Both the position numbers and the translations under genes were made by a program. Below are positions 42,558-50,859 of a stretch of DNA of 64,000 bases, in pieces (position 1 is the stretch's first letter; every line of letters starts with the position of its first letter). Source of the DNA: Lacrimispora sp. 210928-DFI.3.58 (GTDB taxonomy: Bacteria; Bacillota; Clostridia; Lachnospirales; Lachnospiraceae). The stretch is from assembly GCF_020554865.1 (NCBI RefSeq), contig NZ_JAJCIC010000006.1, positions 1 through 64,000 on the forward strand, given 5' to 3'. The notes below the pieces were generated by a model. It was not told where the DNA came from. It did no database searches and was given only the letters and a program-made list of their open reading frames with translations.

Positions 42558-43601
42558 TCATATCTCCTTTGTCTCAGTGCAATTCTGTGTTTTCCGAAGC
42601 AGCTTTGGAAAACGATATGGCAGCTGCGACTTCCATCCCAAAATTCCCTGCGGTCGAAAACGCATCATAATTATAAGGATTAATCCATAAAATACAAATC
42701 GATAATTCATTAAAAAACGAGTCATTTCCGGAAAAGACAATAGAATTGCCGCCCCCAAAAACATTCCTCTTAAGGTTCCCATTCCCCCTAAGATAACAAC
42801 ACTGACAATCAATGTGGAAACATCGTTTGTAAAAGAATTAGGGTCGATAAAACTGATCATAGAGGCATAGAATGCTCCTGCAATGCCTGTAATAAATGCT
42901 GATATTGCAAATGCCAGTTCTTTATATGCACTTATATCAATTCCCATCATTGTTGCTGCCAGTTCATCTTCCTTTATGGAAATAAAGGCCCGGCCGATTT
43001 TTGAATTGATCACCAGATGACACAATATAGTTATAGCTGCAACCAATATCAGCATAAGATAATAAATCCCATAATTTGCCAATGTGAGCTGATAGCCAAA
43101 AATGGATGGCCTAGGAATATTTCGAAGTCCCAGAGTTCCATTTGTCATACTGTCCCAGTTTAAAAAAATCGTTCTCATAATCTCACCGAATCCCAAAGTC
43201 ACTACAGACAAATAAGGACCTTTCAGCTTTAATGTGGGCAGACAGACCAGTGCTCCGCACAGAGCTGACATGATCCCTCCCAATAAAGCTGCCGGAAAAA
43301 AATTCATACTGAGACGCAGCATCAACAATGTAGCTGTATATGCTCCTATTCCATAGAAGCCCGCATGCCCCAAAGAAACCAGACCTGTATATCCAATGAG
43401 AATATTTAATCCATGTCCCAAAATGGTATAGATGCCGATCATAATTATAATGCGCAGAAGATAATTTCCGATTCCTAAAAAAGGCAGCGCAATCAGGCCT
43501 ATAATACCCACTGCAAATAATAAGATTCTGTTCTCTGAGAAAAAAGCTTCCAGTTTGTAGAGCTTACTTCTCTCTTCTTTATTACTACTAGATTTCTTCA
43601 T
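42558..43601 (-). CDS. livM: Branched-chain amino acid-type ABC transporter permease LivM
   Basis: From the ATG at 43601, just after the livH stop, the permease has 347 residues and about 9-10 membrane helices. LivM features are GLNILIGYTGLVSLGHAGFYGIGAY and the EAA-like cytosolic loop IGRAFISIKEDELAATMMGIDISAYKELAFAISAFITGIAGAFYA. The upstream in-frame ATG at 43634 lies within livH. Confidence 0.92.
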   Translation of the reverse strand: MKKSSSNKEERSKLYKLEAFFSENRILLFAVGIIGLIALPFLGIGNYLLRIIIMIGIYTILGHGLNILIGYTGLVSLGHAGFYGIGAYTATLLMLRLSMNFFPAALLGGIMSALCGALVCLPTLKLKGPYLSVVTLGFGEIMRTIFLNWDSMTNGTLGLRNIPRPSIFGYQLTLANYGIYYLMLILVAAITILCHLVINSKIGRAFISIKEDELAATMMGIDISAYKELAFAISAFITGIAGAFYASMISFIDPNSFTNDVSTLIVSVVILGGMGTLRGMFLGAAILLSFPEMTRFLMNYRFVFYGLILIIMMRFRPQGILGWKSQLPYRFPKLLRKTQNCTETKEI

Positions 43602-43605
43602 AGCT

Positions 43606-44481
43606 CTACACCTTTTGAATATCCTTTCTGCCAAACAATCCTGTGGGTCGTATGATCAACACCAGTACCAGAATGATAAATGCTACAGAGTCTCTGTAGG
43701 TCGATCCTAAAAATGTGGCTGCCATACTTTCCGAAATTCCAACGATCAGTCCACCTATGACAGAGCCATATAAAACTCCAATTCCCCCAAGCACTGCTGC
43801 TGCAAATGCCTTTAATCCAACCATAACGCCCATTGTAGGATATACAATCTGGTAATATCCTCCGATCAATGCTCCTGCGATTGCAGCAGAGGCACCTGCC
43901 AGAAAGAATGTAAAAGAAATCACAAAATGAACATTCACTCCCACAATACTTGCCGCACGTGAATTTTGTTCGGATGCACGCATAGCCAGCCCTATCTTAG
44001 TACCACTTACCACCCCTGTCAGCACAACAAGCAAAACCATGGATACTATGAAAATAATAATCTGCGATGAGTTGATTTTGAAAGAGCCTATCTCAAGTAT
44101 TCCAAAATTCAAAAATGCCGGTAAGGGTTTGCGTTCACTATTAAAAAAAATCATTAAAAGATTCTGGATTACATTGGATATGCCAATCGTTGTAATCAAT
44201 GACGCAATGCCTGGAGAATGCTTTTTTCTTAACGGTTCAAGGGCAGTCTTATCAATAATGATTCCCAAAATTCCGGTCAGTACCATACTGAGTATGATAG
44301 CCGGTACAATACCGAACTTCATTCCCACAAGTAACAGAACCATATGTGCCCCAAAAGCATACACGGAACCATGTGAAAAGTTCACAAGCCGAAGAATACC
44401 GAATACCAAAGAATATCCGACTGCAATCAATGCATATGCCATCCCCAGTGCTAACCCATTAAAAATCTGTTGTGTAAGCAT
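43606..44481 (-). CDS. livH: Branched-chain amino acid-type ABC transporter permease LivH
   Basis: The 291-residue permease has about eight helices. LivH blocks: FNGLALGMAYALIAVGYSLVFGILRLVNFSHGSVYAFGAH, GLAMRASEQNSRAASIVGVNVHFVISFTFFLAGASAAIAGAL and GLKAFAAAVLGGIGVLYGSVIGGLIVGISES. It lies 28 bp after the binding-protein gene, with AGGAG upstream. Confidence 0.93.
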   Translation of the reverse strand: MLTQQIFNGLALGMAYALIAVGYSLVFGILRLVNFSHGSVYAFGAHMVLLLVGMKFGIVPAIILSMVLTGILGIIIDKTALEPLRKKHSPGIASLITTIGISNVIQNLLMIFFNSERKPLPAFLNFGILEIGSFKINSSQIIIFIVSMVLLVVLTGVVSGTKIGLAMRASEQNSRAASIVGVNVHFVISFTFFLAGASAAIAGALIGGYYQIVYPTMGVMVGLKAFAAAVLGGIGVLYGSVIGGLIVGISESMAATFLGSTYRDSVAFIILVLVLIIRPTGLFGRKDIQKV

Positions 44482-44509
44482 AATGGTTTGCTCCTTTTAC
44501 TTATTTCTG

Positions 44510-45694
44510 TTACTTAACTTCTACAAATTCTCCATTCTGAATTTCAACTTTCGTATATGATTTTGCCGCATCGCCATTTTCATCAAAATTAGTATCACCA
44601 GTTACTCCCGGATAAGCCAACTTAGTCAATTCATCTCTAACTGCCCTATGATCCGTTGTTCCAGCATTTTTGATAGCCTCTAACAGCATTCCCGTTGCAT
44701 CATAAGTCTGAGCAGCAAAGGAATTTGGCAGACCCCCATATTTTTCATCAAATTCATCTACAAAATCTTTAACCTTGGGATCCTGTGATCCGGCAAAAAA
44801 GCTAATCGGGAATCGTAAACCCTCAGCGGAGTCTCCAGCAAGATTTAACAGCTGCTGGCTAAATGCATTAGAAGTTCCTACCAACTTTATATCTGGATTA
44901 ATCTGGCGATACTGTTTTGCCAGTGGTCCCGTTAAACCATATTCGCCAACGCAAAGAATAACCTGCGCACCTTCTTCTTCCATCTTAGTCACGATCGGGC
45001 TAAAGTCATCAGAACCCGTGATTATTTCTTCATGAGCCACGATCATTGCCCCGCTATCACTATAATTTGTCTCCAAGAGTTCTTTTAAAGTATTAGAAGT
45101 AGTTGTCCCCCAGTCTGTTTTAATAGACACAATACCGATTTTTTTACATCCAAAATCTTCGATCGCAATTTGGAGCATATAATTAGCTTCTGTAGAAATA
45201 ATAGAATTATTGCGGAAAATAAAATCTCCAATTCCTGTAATATCCGGGTGAGAACCAGAGGTAGTAATTGCAATCACTTCATTTTCCTGATAAATTGGAT
45301 CTGCTATCAGACAGAGATTGGAGGAGAAATGTCCAATAACACCTATGATATCCTTGTCTTCAACAATTTTTTGAGCAACAGTTGCAGATTCATCACCAGA
45401 ATTTTTATCATCATATGGAACTATCTCGATCTGCTTTCCAACGACGCCGCCATCTTTGTTCCATTTTTCTGCCATAATTTCTGCCGCAGCCTGCATCTGC
45501 TTTCCATATTCCGCATTTTCACCTGTCATAGAAGCAGCAACCGCAATCTTAATCACTCCATCCGCACTTGTTTCTTTGGCAACACCAGTCTCATTTTGTG
45601 TTCTGATATTATTGCTGCCATTTCCGCATGCTGTTACACTTAAAGCAACCATAGCTGTCAGTAACACACCAAATAATCTCTTTTGCATCCTCAT
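44510..45694 (-). CDS. livK: ABC transporter substrate-binding lipoprotein LivK type
   Basis: The 394-residue lipoprotein has a signal ending in the lipobox VTAC (Cys23) and a type I periplasmic-binding fold: IKIAVAASMTGENAEYGKQM, VVGKQIEIVPYDDKNSGDESATVAQKIV, VIGHFSSNLCLIADPIYQ and ADPIYQ-ENEVIAITTSGSHPDI. It is first in the island operon, and the RBS GGAGG lies nine bases upstream. The ligand is unknown; the operon's amide hydrolases make a cyclic amide or N-acyl compound a reasonable guess. Confidence 0.92.
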   Translation of the reverse strand: MRMQKRLFGVLLTAMVALSVTACGNGSNNIRTQNETGVAKETSADGVIKIAVAASMTGENAEYGKQMQAAAEIMAEKWNKDGGVVGKQIEIVPYDDKNSGDESATVAQKIVEDKDIIGVIGHFSSNLCLIADPIYQENEVIAITTSGSHPDITGIGDFIFRNNSIISTEANYMLQIAIEDFGCKKIGIVSIKTDWGTTTSNTLKELLETNYSDSGAMIVAHEEIITGSDDFSPIVTKMEEEGAQVILCVGEYGLTGPLAKQYRQINPDIKLVGTSNAFSQQLLNLAGDSAEGLRFPISFFAGSQDPKVKDFVDEFDEKYGGLPNSFAAQTYDATGMLLEAIKNAGTTDHRAVRDELTKLAYPGVTGDTNFDENGDAAKSYTKVEIQNGEFVEVK

Positions 45695-45734
45695 GTTTAT
45701 CTTCCTCCTTCACTAGTTAAAAATTCAAAATGAC

Positions 45735-45833
45735 ATCTGATATATTATATCTGATATATCAGATAGGGATAAAATATTCCCTATCATAATAAAAATATTC
45801 CATCCCCCCTCTCTATAAATCTGATATATCAGA
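45735..45833 (-). promoter_or_regulatory. livK operon promoter with repeated TCTGATATATCAGA operators
   Basis: A 16-bp palindrome ATCTGATATATCAGAT (45749-45764) adjoins a minus-strand TATAAT (45744-45749) and fills the spacer toward a weak -35. A half-copy ATCTGATATATTA begins at 45735 and a second palindrome TCTGATATATCAGA lies at 45820-45833. The same core occurs upstream of the GntR gene. Sites over the promoter fit repression by the adjacent FCD regulator. Confidence 0.75.
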
Positions 45834-45840
45834 AAATAAA

Positions 45841-46500
45841 TCATTCTTCTTCTAAAGCTTCATTCGCAACTCGACGAATATGATCTACTATGTAATTTTC
45901 CACCTTTTTTGCATCTTTTTTGCAAATTGCTTCCATAATCTCTTGATGCTCACGATAGGAAATAGCAAACTCTTCTTTATTTTTTTCCAAAGTATTATTT
46001 AGTGATGTTCTATCCATCGCCCGAAGAATTTCAACAATCTTAAGGATGTATTTATTATTACAGTTCTGTCTTAAAATTTGATGAAATTGGCTATTATACT
46101 CGCTGAATTTCTCAATATTTTCTTCCTGCATTGCCTTTTCTGATTTTTTTAGAATTGCTTTCAATTCCTCAATTAGTTCTTCTGTTATGTTTTCAACTGT
46201 AAAATATGCCGCAGTTCCCTCTAACGCCGCACGCGCATAAATAATTTGTCTCACATGAGTGAGAGAAAAATCAGCGACAAAACTTCCTTTTCTGGCAACT
46301 GAATAAATCAGACCTTCAGATTCTAAAATACGCAATGCTTCTTTTATTGGTGTTGTACTAATATTTAACTGTGCGCTAAGGGCCCTCTCATTTAATTTCG
46401 ATCCGGAAGGCAGTTCTCCAGTTGTGATAAATTTTCGCAGCAAATGAGCTACCTGCTCTCTTACTGGAACATATTCGTTAATTGTCTCTTTCTCAAACAT
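45841..46500 (-). CDS. GntR-family regulator, FadR/FCD subfamily
   Basis: The 219-residue protein has an N-terminal winged helix (PVREQVAHLLRKFITTGELPSGSKLNERALSAQLNISTTPIKEALRILESEGLIYSVARKGSFV) and a C-terminal all-helical FCD domain (about residues 78-215), with the Asp/Arg/His-type metal or ligand pocket suggested by YARAALEG, YNSQFHQIL and SYREHQEIMEAI. FCD regulators sense carboxylates or sugar acids. It lies upstream of and codirectional with the importer operon, with its cognate-looking palindromes on both sides. Confidence 0.92.
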   Translation of the reverse strand: MFEKETINEYVPVREQVAHLLRKFITTGELPSGSKLNERALSAQLNISTTPIKEALRILESEGLIYSVARKGSFVADFSLTHVRQIIYARAALEGTAAYFTVENITEELIEELKAILKKSEKAMQEENIEKFSEYNSQFHQILRQNCNNKYILKIVEILRAMDRTSLNNTLEKNKEEFAISYREHQEIMEAICKKDAKKVENYIVDHIRRVANEALEEE

Positions 46501-46530
46501 CTATAACCTCTCTTGTAATTGATATTTAAT

Positions 46531-46545
46531 ATCTGATATATCAAT
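46531..46545 (-). promoter_or_regulatory. Operator copy upstream of the FCD-GntR gene
   Basis: ATCTGATATATCAAT (46531-46545) repeats the core TGATATATCA of the livK operators about 30 bp before the GntR start, suggesting autoregulation. Confidence 0.65.
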
Positions 46546-46914
46546 CATATAACAATTTATTTCCCATGTCAAGATAAATTTATATATATTGCATAAATAT
46601 TCCTGCTTTTCTATTCATTTTGTAGACAATACCCCTATTAGGAATATTTTACAAGCTCATTCCGATATCATTTCCTCCTTCCATCATTCAATCAATATGA
46701 TCCATTTCTTCCAAAACCTGCATACGCCCTGCAGCAATAGCCTCAAGCCATACTGCAGCAGATGCCAAGCAATGATCCTGGAAATTTTTTCAATCCCTTT
46801 TTCTGCCCATCTCCGGTATAAAACCCTCCCAATCCGTACATCATTTCGTTATAGCAGATTCATCCAGTGACCCTGCCCAGGCAGGGAAATGGCAATATAA
46901 CGGAGGTAAGGATC
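46546..46914. other. AT-rich intergenic region before sigG
   Basis: About 370 bp lie between the divergent FCD-GntR gene and sigG. The first half is AT-rich like the island. A 93-codon plus-strand frame (46589-46870) lacks an RBS and family features and is not called. Close to sigG a small stem, CCCTGCC/GGCAGGG (46871-46886), lies in the probable leader. GTATA at 46816-46820 could be part of a sigma-F/G type -35, but I find no matching -10, so no promoter is claimed. Confidence 0.4.
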
Positions 46915-47691
46915 ATGTCGGGCTACAAAGTTGAGATTTGCGGAGTCAATACCGCCAAGCTGCCTTTACTGAGTAATGAAGAAAAGGAGGCTCTGTTCGG
47001 CCGCATACTGGACGGAGACATGGAGGCCAGGGAGCAGTACATCAAAGGAAACCTGCGCCTCGTATTGAGTGTTATCCAGCGTTTTGCAAATAATCAGGAA
47101 AATATTGACGATCTGTTCCAGATCGGCTGTATCGGCCTGATCAAGGCCATTGATAATTTTGATATTACACAGAATGTAAAGTTCTCCACTTACGCTGTTC
47201 CCATGATCTTAGGGGAAGTGAGAAGATATTTACGAGATAATAATTCCATCCGCGTCAGCCGCTCCCTGCGCGACACTGCCTACAAAGCCCTCTACGCCAG
47301 GGAACAGCTCACTCGCCGCAATGCAAAGGAGCCCTCTCTTCTGGAAATCTCCCAGGAGATCGGCGTGTCCGGCGAGGATATCACCTATGCACTTGATGCC
47401 ATCCAGACACCTGTGAGCCTCTATGAGCCTGTATATACGGACGGCGGGGATCCGCTTTACGTCATGGACCAGATCAGCGACAAGAAGAATCTGGAGGAAA
47501 ACTGGGTGGAGGATCTCTCCCTGGTGGAAGCCATGAAGCGCCTGCCTGAACGGGAGAGGCACATCATCGATATGCGCTTTTTTGAGGGAAAAACACAGAC
47601 AGAGGTGGCCGAAGAGATCCACATCAGCCAGGCCCAGGTCAGCCGGCTGGAGAAAAATGCGCTTAAGAGCATGAAGACCTATCTCAGCTGA
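46915..47691 (+). CDS. sigG: Sporulation sigma factor SigG
   Basis: The protein is 258 residues from the ATG at 46915 (GGAGG upstream); the frame extends to 46867 without an RBS. The start MSGYKVEICGVNTAKLPLL matches the SigG N-terminus (KVEICGV.T..LPVL). Region 2 shows NIDDLFQIGCIGLIKAIDNFD and VKFSTYAVPMILGEVRRYLRD, and region 4 IDMRFFEGKTQTEVAEEIHISQAQVSRLEKNAL. SigG directs late forespore transcription. In Bacillus it follows spoIIGA-sigE on the same strand; here it is on the opposite strand with two genes in between. Confidence 0.95.
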   Translation: MSGYKVEICGVNTAKLPLLSNEEKEALFGRILDGDMEAREQYIKGNLRLVLSVIQRFANNQENIDDLFQIGCIGLIKAIDNFDITQNVKFSTYAVPMILGEVRRYLRDNNSIRVSRSLRDTAYKALYAREQLTRRNAKEPSLLEISQEIGVSGEDITYALDAIQTPVSLYEPVYTDGGDPLYVMDQISDKKNLEENWVEDLSLVEAMKRLPERERHIIDMRFFEGKTQTEVAEEIHISQAQVSRLEKNALKSMKTYLS

Positions 47692-47728
47692 CACTACCCC
47701 ATAAAAAATTAATAGACTGACACAAAGG

Positions 47729-47767
47729 GTATAGCAGCAAAAACCTTTTCATTTTTTGCTGCTATAC
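47729..47767. terminator. Bidirectional terminator between sigG and isomerase gene
   Basis: GTATAGCAGCAAAAA (47729-47743) is perfectly complementary to 47753-47767, with a nine-base loop and internal A and T runs on each side. It separates the convergent sigG and TIM-barrel isomerase transcripts and can work for both. Confidence 0.65.
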
Positions 47768-47825
47768 TACCGCTTTCATATCTTATGGCAGGCAACTATG
47801 CGGCCGGACTCAATCCTCCCGGACC

Positions 47826-48572
47826 CTATATCTCACCTGTCAGCTCAAACAACGCTTTCGCCTCGGCCGGAAGAGACTCTATCTTATCATCAGGCATAAA
47901 TTCCAACAGCATCATATGATCGCCCGGTATCTCCCTAAGATAAGTCTTCCACTCTTTGATTCCTTCTGCCAGAGAAAAGCGCAGTGTCTCCTTCCACTGG
48001 AATACATGAATGTGCGTAATATAGTCCTTTAAAAGACGGATATACTCCACATTTTCATCGACTGTCCGCATCTGATTCGGCTGCCAGTACATGCGAAACG
48101 CAGGAGAATCCACTGCCTGCATTAATTCCAGGGCCCCTTCTTTTGTCTCTGTATAAGATTTCCTGTGACACTCCATGCATAACATAACGCCTGCTTCTTC
48201 TGCCATTGCTGCAGCTTTTTTGCACTGATCAAATAGAAACGCCTTTTCCTGCAAAGTAAAGTCCTCTGACTTTTTATTTCCGCACCACAGCCTCAGAATA
48301 TCGGTCCCCAGCATTTTTGTCGCCCTGATGTAGCCGGCAAGCTCCTCGATCGGAGTCACTGCCAGACGAAAATAAGTGCCATAAGAGCAGCACGTTACTC
48401 CATACTTCTCCTGAAGCTTTACAATTTCAGCCAGACGCTCTGTATTTGTATAGGGTGCATGAACATCACTCCCCCACTCAATATATTTAAGGCCAGCCTG
48501 TGCCGAAGACATGATCACTTTCTCAAGAGGCAGGTCACGAAAAGACACAGATACCAAACCGGAATGCAGCAT
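47826..48572 (-). CDS. Sugar phosphate isomerase/epimerase-like TIM barrel (orphan)
   Basis: From the ATG at 48572 (AGGAGG nine bases upstream) the protein has 248 residues; the frame extends to 48620 without support. Xylose isomerase-like barrel motifs are YIEWGSDVHAPY, CCSYGTYFRLAV, VMLCMECHRKSYTET and ITHIHVFQWKE. It is distantly related to the isomerase at 34.3-35.2 kb but has more GC-rich codons. It stands alone and has no obvious pathway partner here. Confidence 0.82.
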   Translation of the reverse strand: MLHSGLVSVSFRDLPLEKVIMSSAQAGLKYIEWGSDVHAPYTNTERLAEIVKLQEKYGVTCCSYGTYFRLAVTPIEELAGYIRATKMLGTDILRLWCGNKKSEDFTLQEKAFLFDQCKKAAAMAEEAGVMLCMECHRKSYTETKEGALELMQAVDSPAFRMYWQPNQMRTVDENVEYIRLLKDYITHIHVFQWKETLRFSLAEGIKEWKTYLREIPGDHMMLLEFMPDDKIESLPAEAKALFELTGEI

Positions 48573-48920
48573 AAGTTTATTCCTCCTATCAATAAGATGT
48601 TTTATCTCTGCAATATCCACTTCTCAATTGTAGCATTGAATACTTTATTCCGCTATATAAAGTCTGCTTCTGCACTCAAATTCCTATTGACAGGTCTCAT
48701 AAAGTTTCCTCCACGCTTTGTGCAGAGCATTAATGAGGCTATCATCCTAGTACCCCTCCGCATCGATTTTTGTCATATTCTTTCCCTTGCCGCATTTTTC
48801 CAGATGTGTTACACTAAGATAGAAGGGTTCGCCTGACAGAGCGGCGAATTCTACTATAACATATCCCTATAAAACGGTCAGCTTCCTGTTTTATCGGGTT
48901 CTTTTAGAAAGTGAACATAT
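48573..48920. other. Divergent intergenic region with a promoter for the NYN/LOTUS gene
   Basis: This 348-bp region separates the isomerase and NYN genes. TTGCCG (48787-48792), a 17-bp spacer and TACACT (48810-48815) make a plausible plus-strand promoter about 100 bp before the NYN start. The leader holds a weak TTCGCC/GGCGAA stem near 48828-48848. I see no promoter of equal quality for the isomerase gene and no ORF. Confidence 0.45.
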
Positions 48921-49904
48921 ATGGAACAGAATGAAAAGCGATTTGCAGTATTGATCGATGCGGACAATGTATCTCCGAAGTATATCAAATATATCCTGGA
49001 TGAGGTATCTGACATCGGCATTGCCACTTACAAGCGTATCTACGGCGACTGGACAGACACAGAAAAGAAGGGATGGAAAAATGTGCTTCTCGACTGGTCT
49101 GTCAATCCCATCCAGCAGTACAGCTACACAACAGGCAAAAATTCCACGGATTCAGCCATGATCATTGATGCCATGGATATTCTCTACTCCGGCAATGTGG
49201 ACGGCTTCTGCCTTGTCTCCAGCGACTCCGATTTTACGAAGCTGGCTCAGAGGCTCAGGGAAGCGGGTATGTTAGTCATGGGGATCGGAGAGCAGAAAAC
49301 ACCCAAGCCCTTCCGTGCTGCCTGCGACACCTTTAAGCTGTTAGAGATCATCTCCTCTGAGGATACCCCTGAGGCCGCTCCTGTGGTCAGAGGCAAGACA
49401 AGCTGTGCAGCTGCGGCAAAGGCAGAGACTGCCTCCATTGATGAGATCCAAAAGACCATCACCAGCACAGACGAGATCCAGAAGGCCATCACAAAGCTCC
49501 TTATTGAGAACAACAGCCAGAACCAGCCTATTATCCTCGCAAAGGTGGGGAATTTCCTCACAAAGCGCTTCTCTGACTTTGACGTGCGAAACTATGGCTA
49601 TTCAAAACTTTCCACCTTCCTCGAAAGCCTGGACAACAACGATTTCCAGGTAGTCAAGCTCCACGGCGGCTATTTTGTACAGGAAAAGAGCGCCAGTATT
49701 TCAAAGGATGAGATCGAAAAGGAGATCATACGGCTCATACGTGACAGCAAGGGCCATGTGGATAATCTGAGCATTATCCATGAGGACCTCAAAAAAGCTT
49801 TCCCCTCCTTTGATGTGAAGCAGTACGGCTTCAGCCGGCTTTCCAGCTTTATCCGCAGCTTCGGCACCTTTAAGATCAAGGATAATGTGGTGCAGATGAG
49901 ATAG
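48921..49904 (+). CDS. NYN (PIN-like) domain protein with two OST-HTH/LOTUS domains
   Basis: The 327-residue protein starts with a LabA/MARF1-like NYN domain (about 1-145): FAVLIDADN, NSTDSAMIIDAMDILYSG and LVSSDSDFTKLAQRLREAGM supply the acidic residues of a PIN-type nuclease site. A short degenerate repeat (DEIQKTIT/DEIQKAIT) leads into two LOTUS domains, about 185-245 (VGNFLTKRFSDFDVRNYGYSKLSTFLESL) and 258-325 (LKKAFPSFDVKQYGFSRLSSFIRSF). LOTUS domains bind RNA, including G-quadruplexes, in characterised proteins. An RNA-targeted nuclease is the natural guess; no biological role can be read from the neighbours. The RBS is poor. Confidence 0.9.
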   Translation: MEQNEKRFAVLIDADNVSPKYIKYILDEVSDIGIATYKRIYGDWTDTEKKGWKNVLLDWSVNPIQQYSYTTGKNSTDSAMIIDAMDILYSGNVDGFCLVSSDSDFTKLAQRLREAGMLVMGIGEQKTPKPFRAACDTFKLLEIISSEDTPEAAPVVRGKTSCAAAAKAETASIDEIQKTITSTDEIQKAITKLLIENNSQNQPIILAKVGNFLTKRFSDFDVRNYGYSKLSTFLESLDNNDFQVVKLHGGYFVQEKSASISKDEIEKEIIRLIRDSKGHVDNLSIIHEDLKKAFPSFDVKQYGFSRLSSFIRSFGTFKIKDNVVQMR

Positions 49905-49977
49905 CTGCCAAACGGCCGGCAGATCCGGCAGGGCGCGTCATTGGCGCATATTGCCGGATTCTCCATAGCGCATAAAA

Positions 49978-50010
49978 GGGCGGCTCCACCCGGAGCCGCC
50001 CTGCTTTTTT
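49978..50010 (+). terminator. Terminator after the NYN/LOTUS gene
   Basis: GGGCGGCTCC (49978-49987) pairs perfectly with GGAGCCGCCC (49992-50001), followed by TGC-TTTTTT, an excellent intrinsic terminator on the plus strand, five bases from the convergent sigE stop. A second stem, ATCCGGCA/TGCCGGAT (49923-49959), lies just before it. Confidence 0.85.
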
Positions 50011-50014
50011 CGTC

Positions 50015-50755
50015 TCACTCAAATCTGACGATCTCTTTTTTCAGCCTTTTCATGATCTTTTTCTCAAGCCTTGATATGTAGGACTGGGAAATGCCTAAGA
50101 GGTCTGCTACTTCCTTCTGGGTCATCTCCTCTCCTTCCTCATTTGTCAGGCCGTAGCGCAGCTCCACGATCTTGCGCTCCCTGGGATTCAGACGGCTGAT
50201 GGCATTGTTCAAAAGATTCTTTTCAATCTCATCCTCAATATCATGGTAGATCACATCCTCGTCTGTTCCCAGGATATCGGACAGCAGGAGTTCATTTCCA
50301 TCCCAGTCCACATTTAAGGGCTCGTCAATGGATACCTCCAGCCGGGTTTTGTTGTTGCGGCGCAGATACATGAGGATCTCATTTTCAATGCACCTGGATG
50401 CGTAGGTCGCAAGCTTGATGTTTTTATCCGGCTTAAAGGTATTGATGGCCTTGATCAGCCCTATGGTGCCTATGGATATCAGATCCTCCACCCCAACGCT
50501 CGTATTGTCAAATTTTTTGGCAATGTAGACCACCAGACGCAGATTGTGCTCGATCAGGGAAGATCTGGCCTGCTTATCATCCTCACTGCCCAGCATTCCG
50601 ATCATTTTTCCCTCCTCCTCTGCTTCCAAGGGCGGCGGCAGGATATCTGCTCCTCCTATATAGTGGACCTCCCCCTGCTTTGGAAGCAGCATAGCCCGGA
50701 AGGATGGGATCGTTTTTAATTGGAAACGGTTGGGTATGGATACTTTTACTATCAT
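50015..50755 (-). CDS. sigE: Sporulation sigma factor SigE (pro-form)
   Basis: SigE drives early mother-cell transcription. From the ATG at 50755 (AGGAGG eight bases upstream) it has 246 residues. A pro-sequence of about 30 residues ends at [13 protein letters not shown], matching the YYIGGxxxLPPPL region of Bacillus pro-sigma-E. Region 2 has [19 protein letters not shown] and [19 protein letters not shown], and region 4 [13 protein letters not shown] [11 protein letters not shown] plus [24 protein letters not shown]. The gene follows spoIIGA, whose product cleaves the pro-sequence. The open frame to 50860 is not supported by an RBS. Confidence 0.96.
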   Translation of the reverse strand: MIVKVSIPNRFQLKTIPSFRAMLLPKQGEVHYIGGADILPPPLEAEEEGKMIGMLGSEDDKQARSSLIEHNLRLVVYIAKKFDNTSVGVEDLISIGTIGLIKAINTFKPDKNIKLATYASRCIENEILMYLRRNNKTRLEVSIDEPLNVDWDGNELLLSDILGTDEDVIYHDIEDEIEKNLLNNAISRLNPRERKIVELRYGLTNEEGEEMTQKEVADLLGISQSYISRLEKKIMKRLKKEIVRFE

Positions 50756-50859
50756 GAAAATGTCCTCCTGTAGATTCTTGCTGTCAGTAATGCTTCTGCT
50801 CCATCTGCTGTATCTTTCCGATTCCTTTTCGTGTAAATTTCCCGGACGCGGGCAAGACA

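Noticed and set aside
46589-46870. 93-codon plus-strand frame before sigG
   Set aside because: No RBS, AT-rich random composition, and no homology that I recognise.
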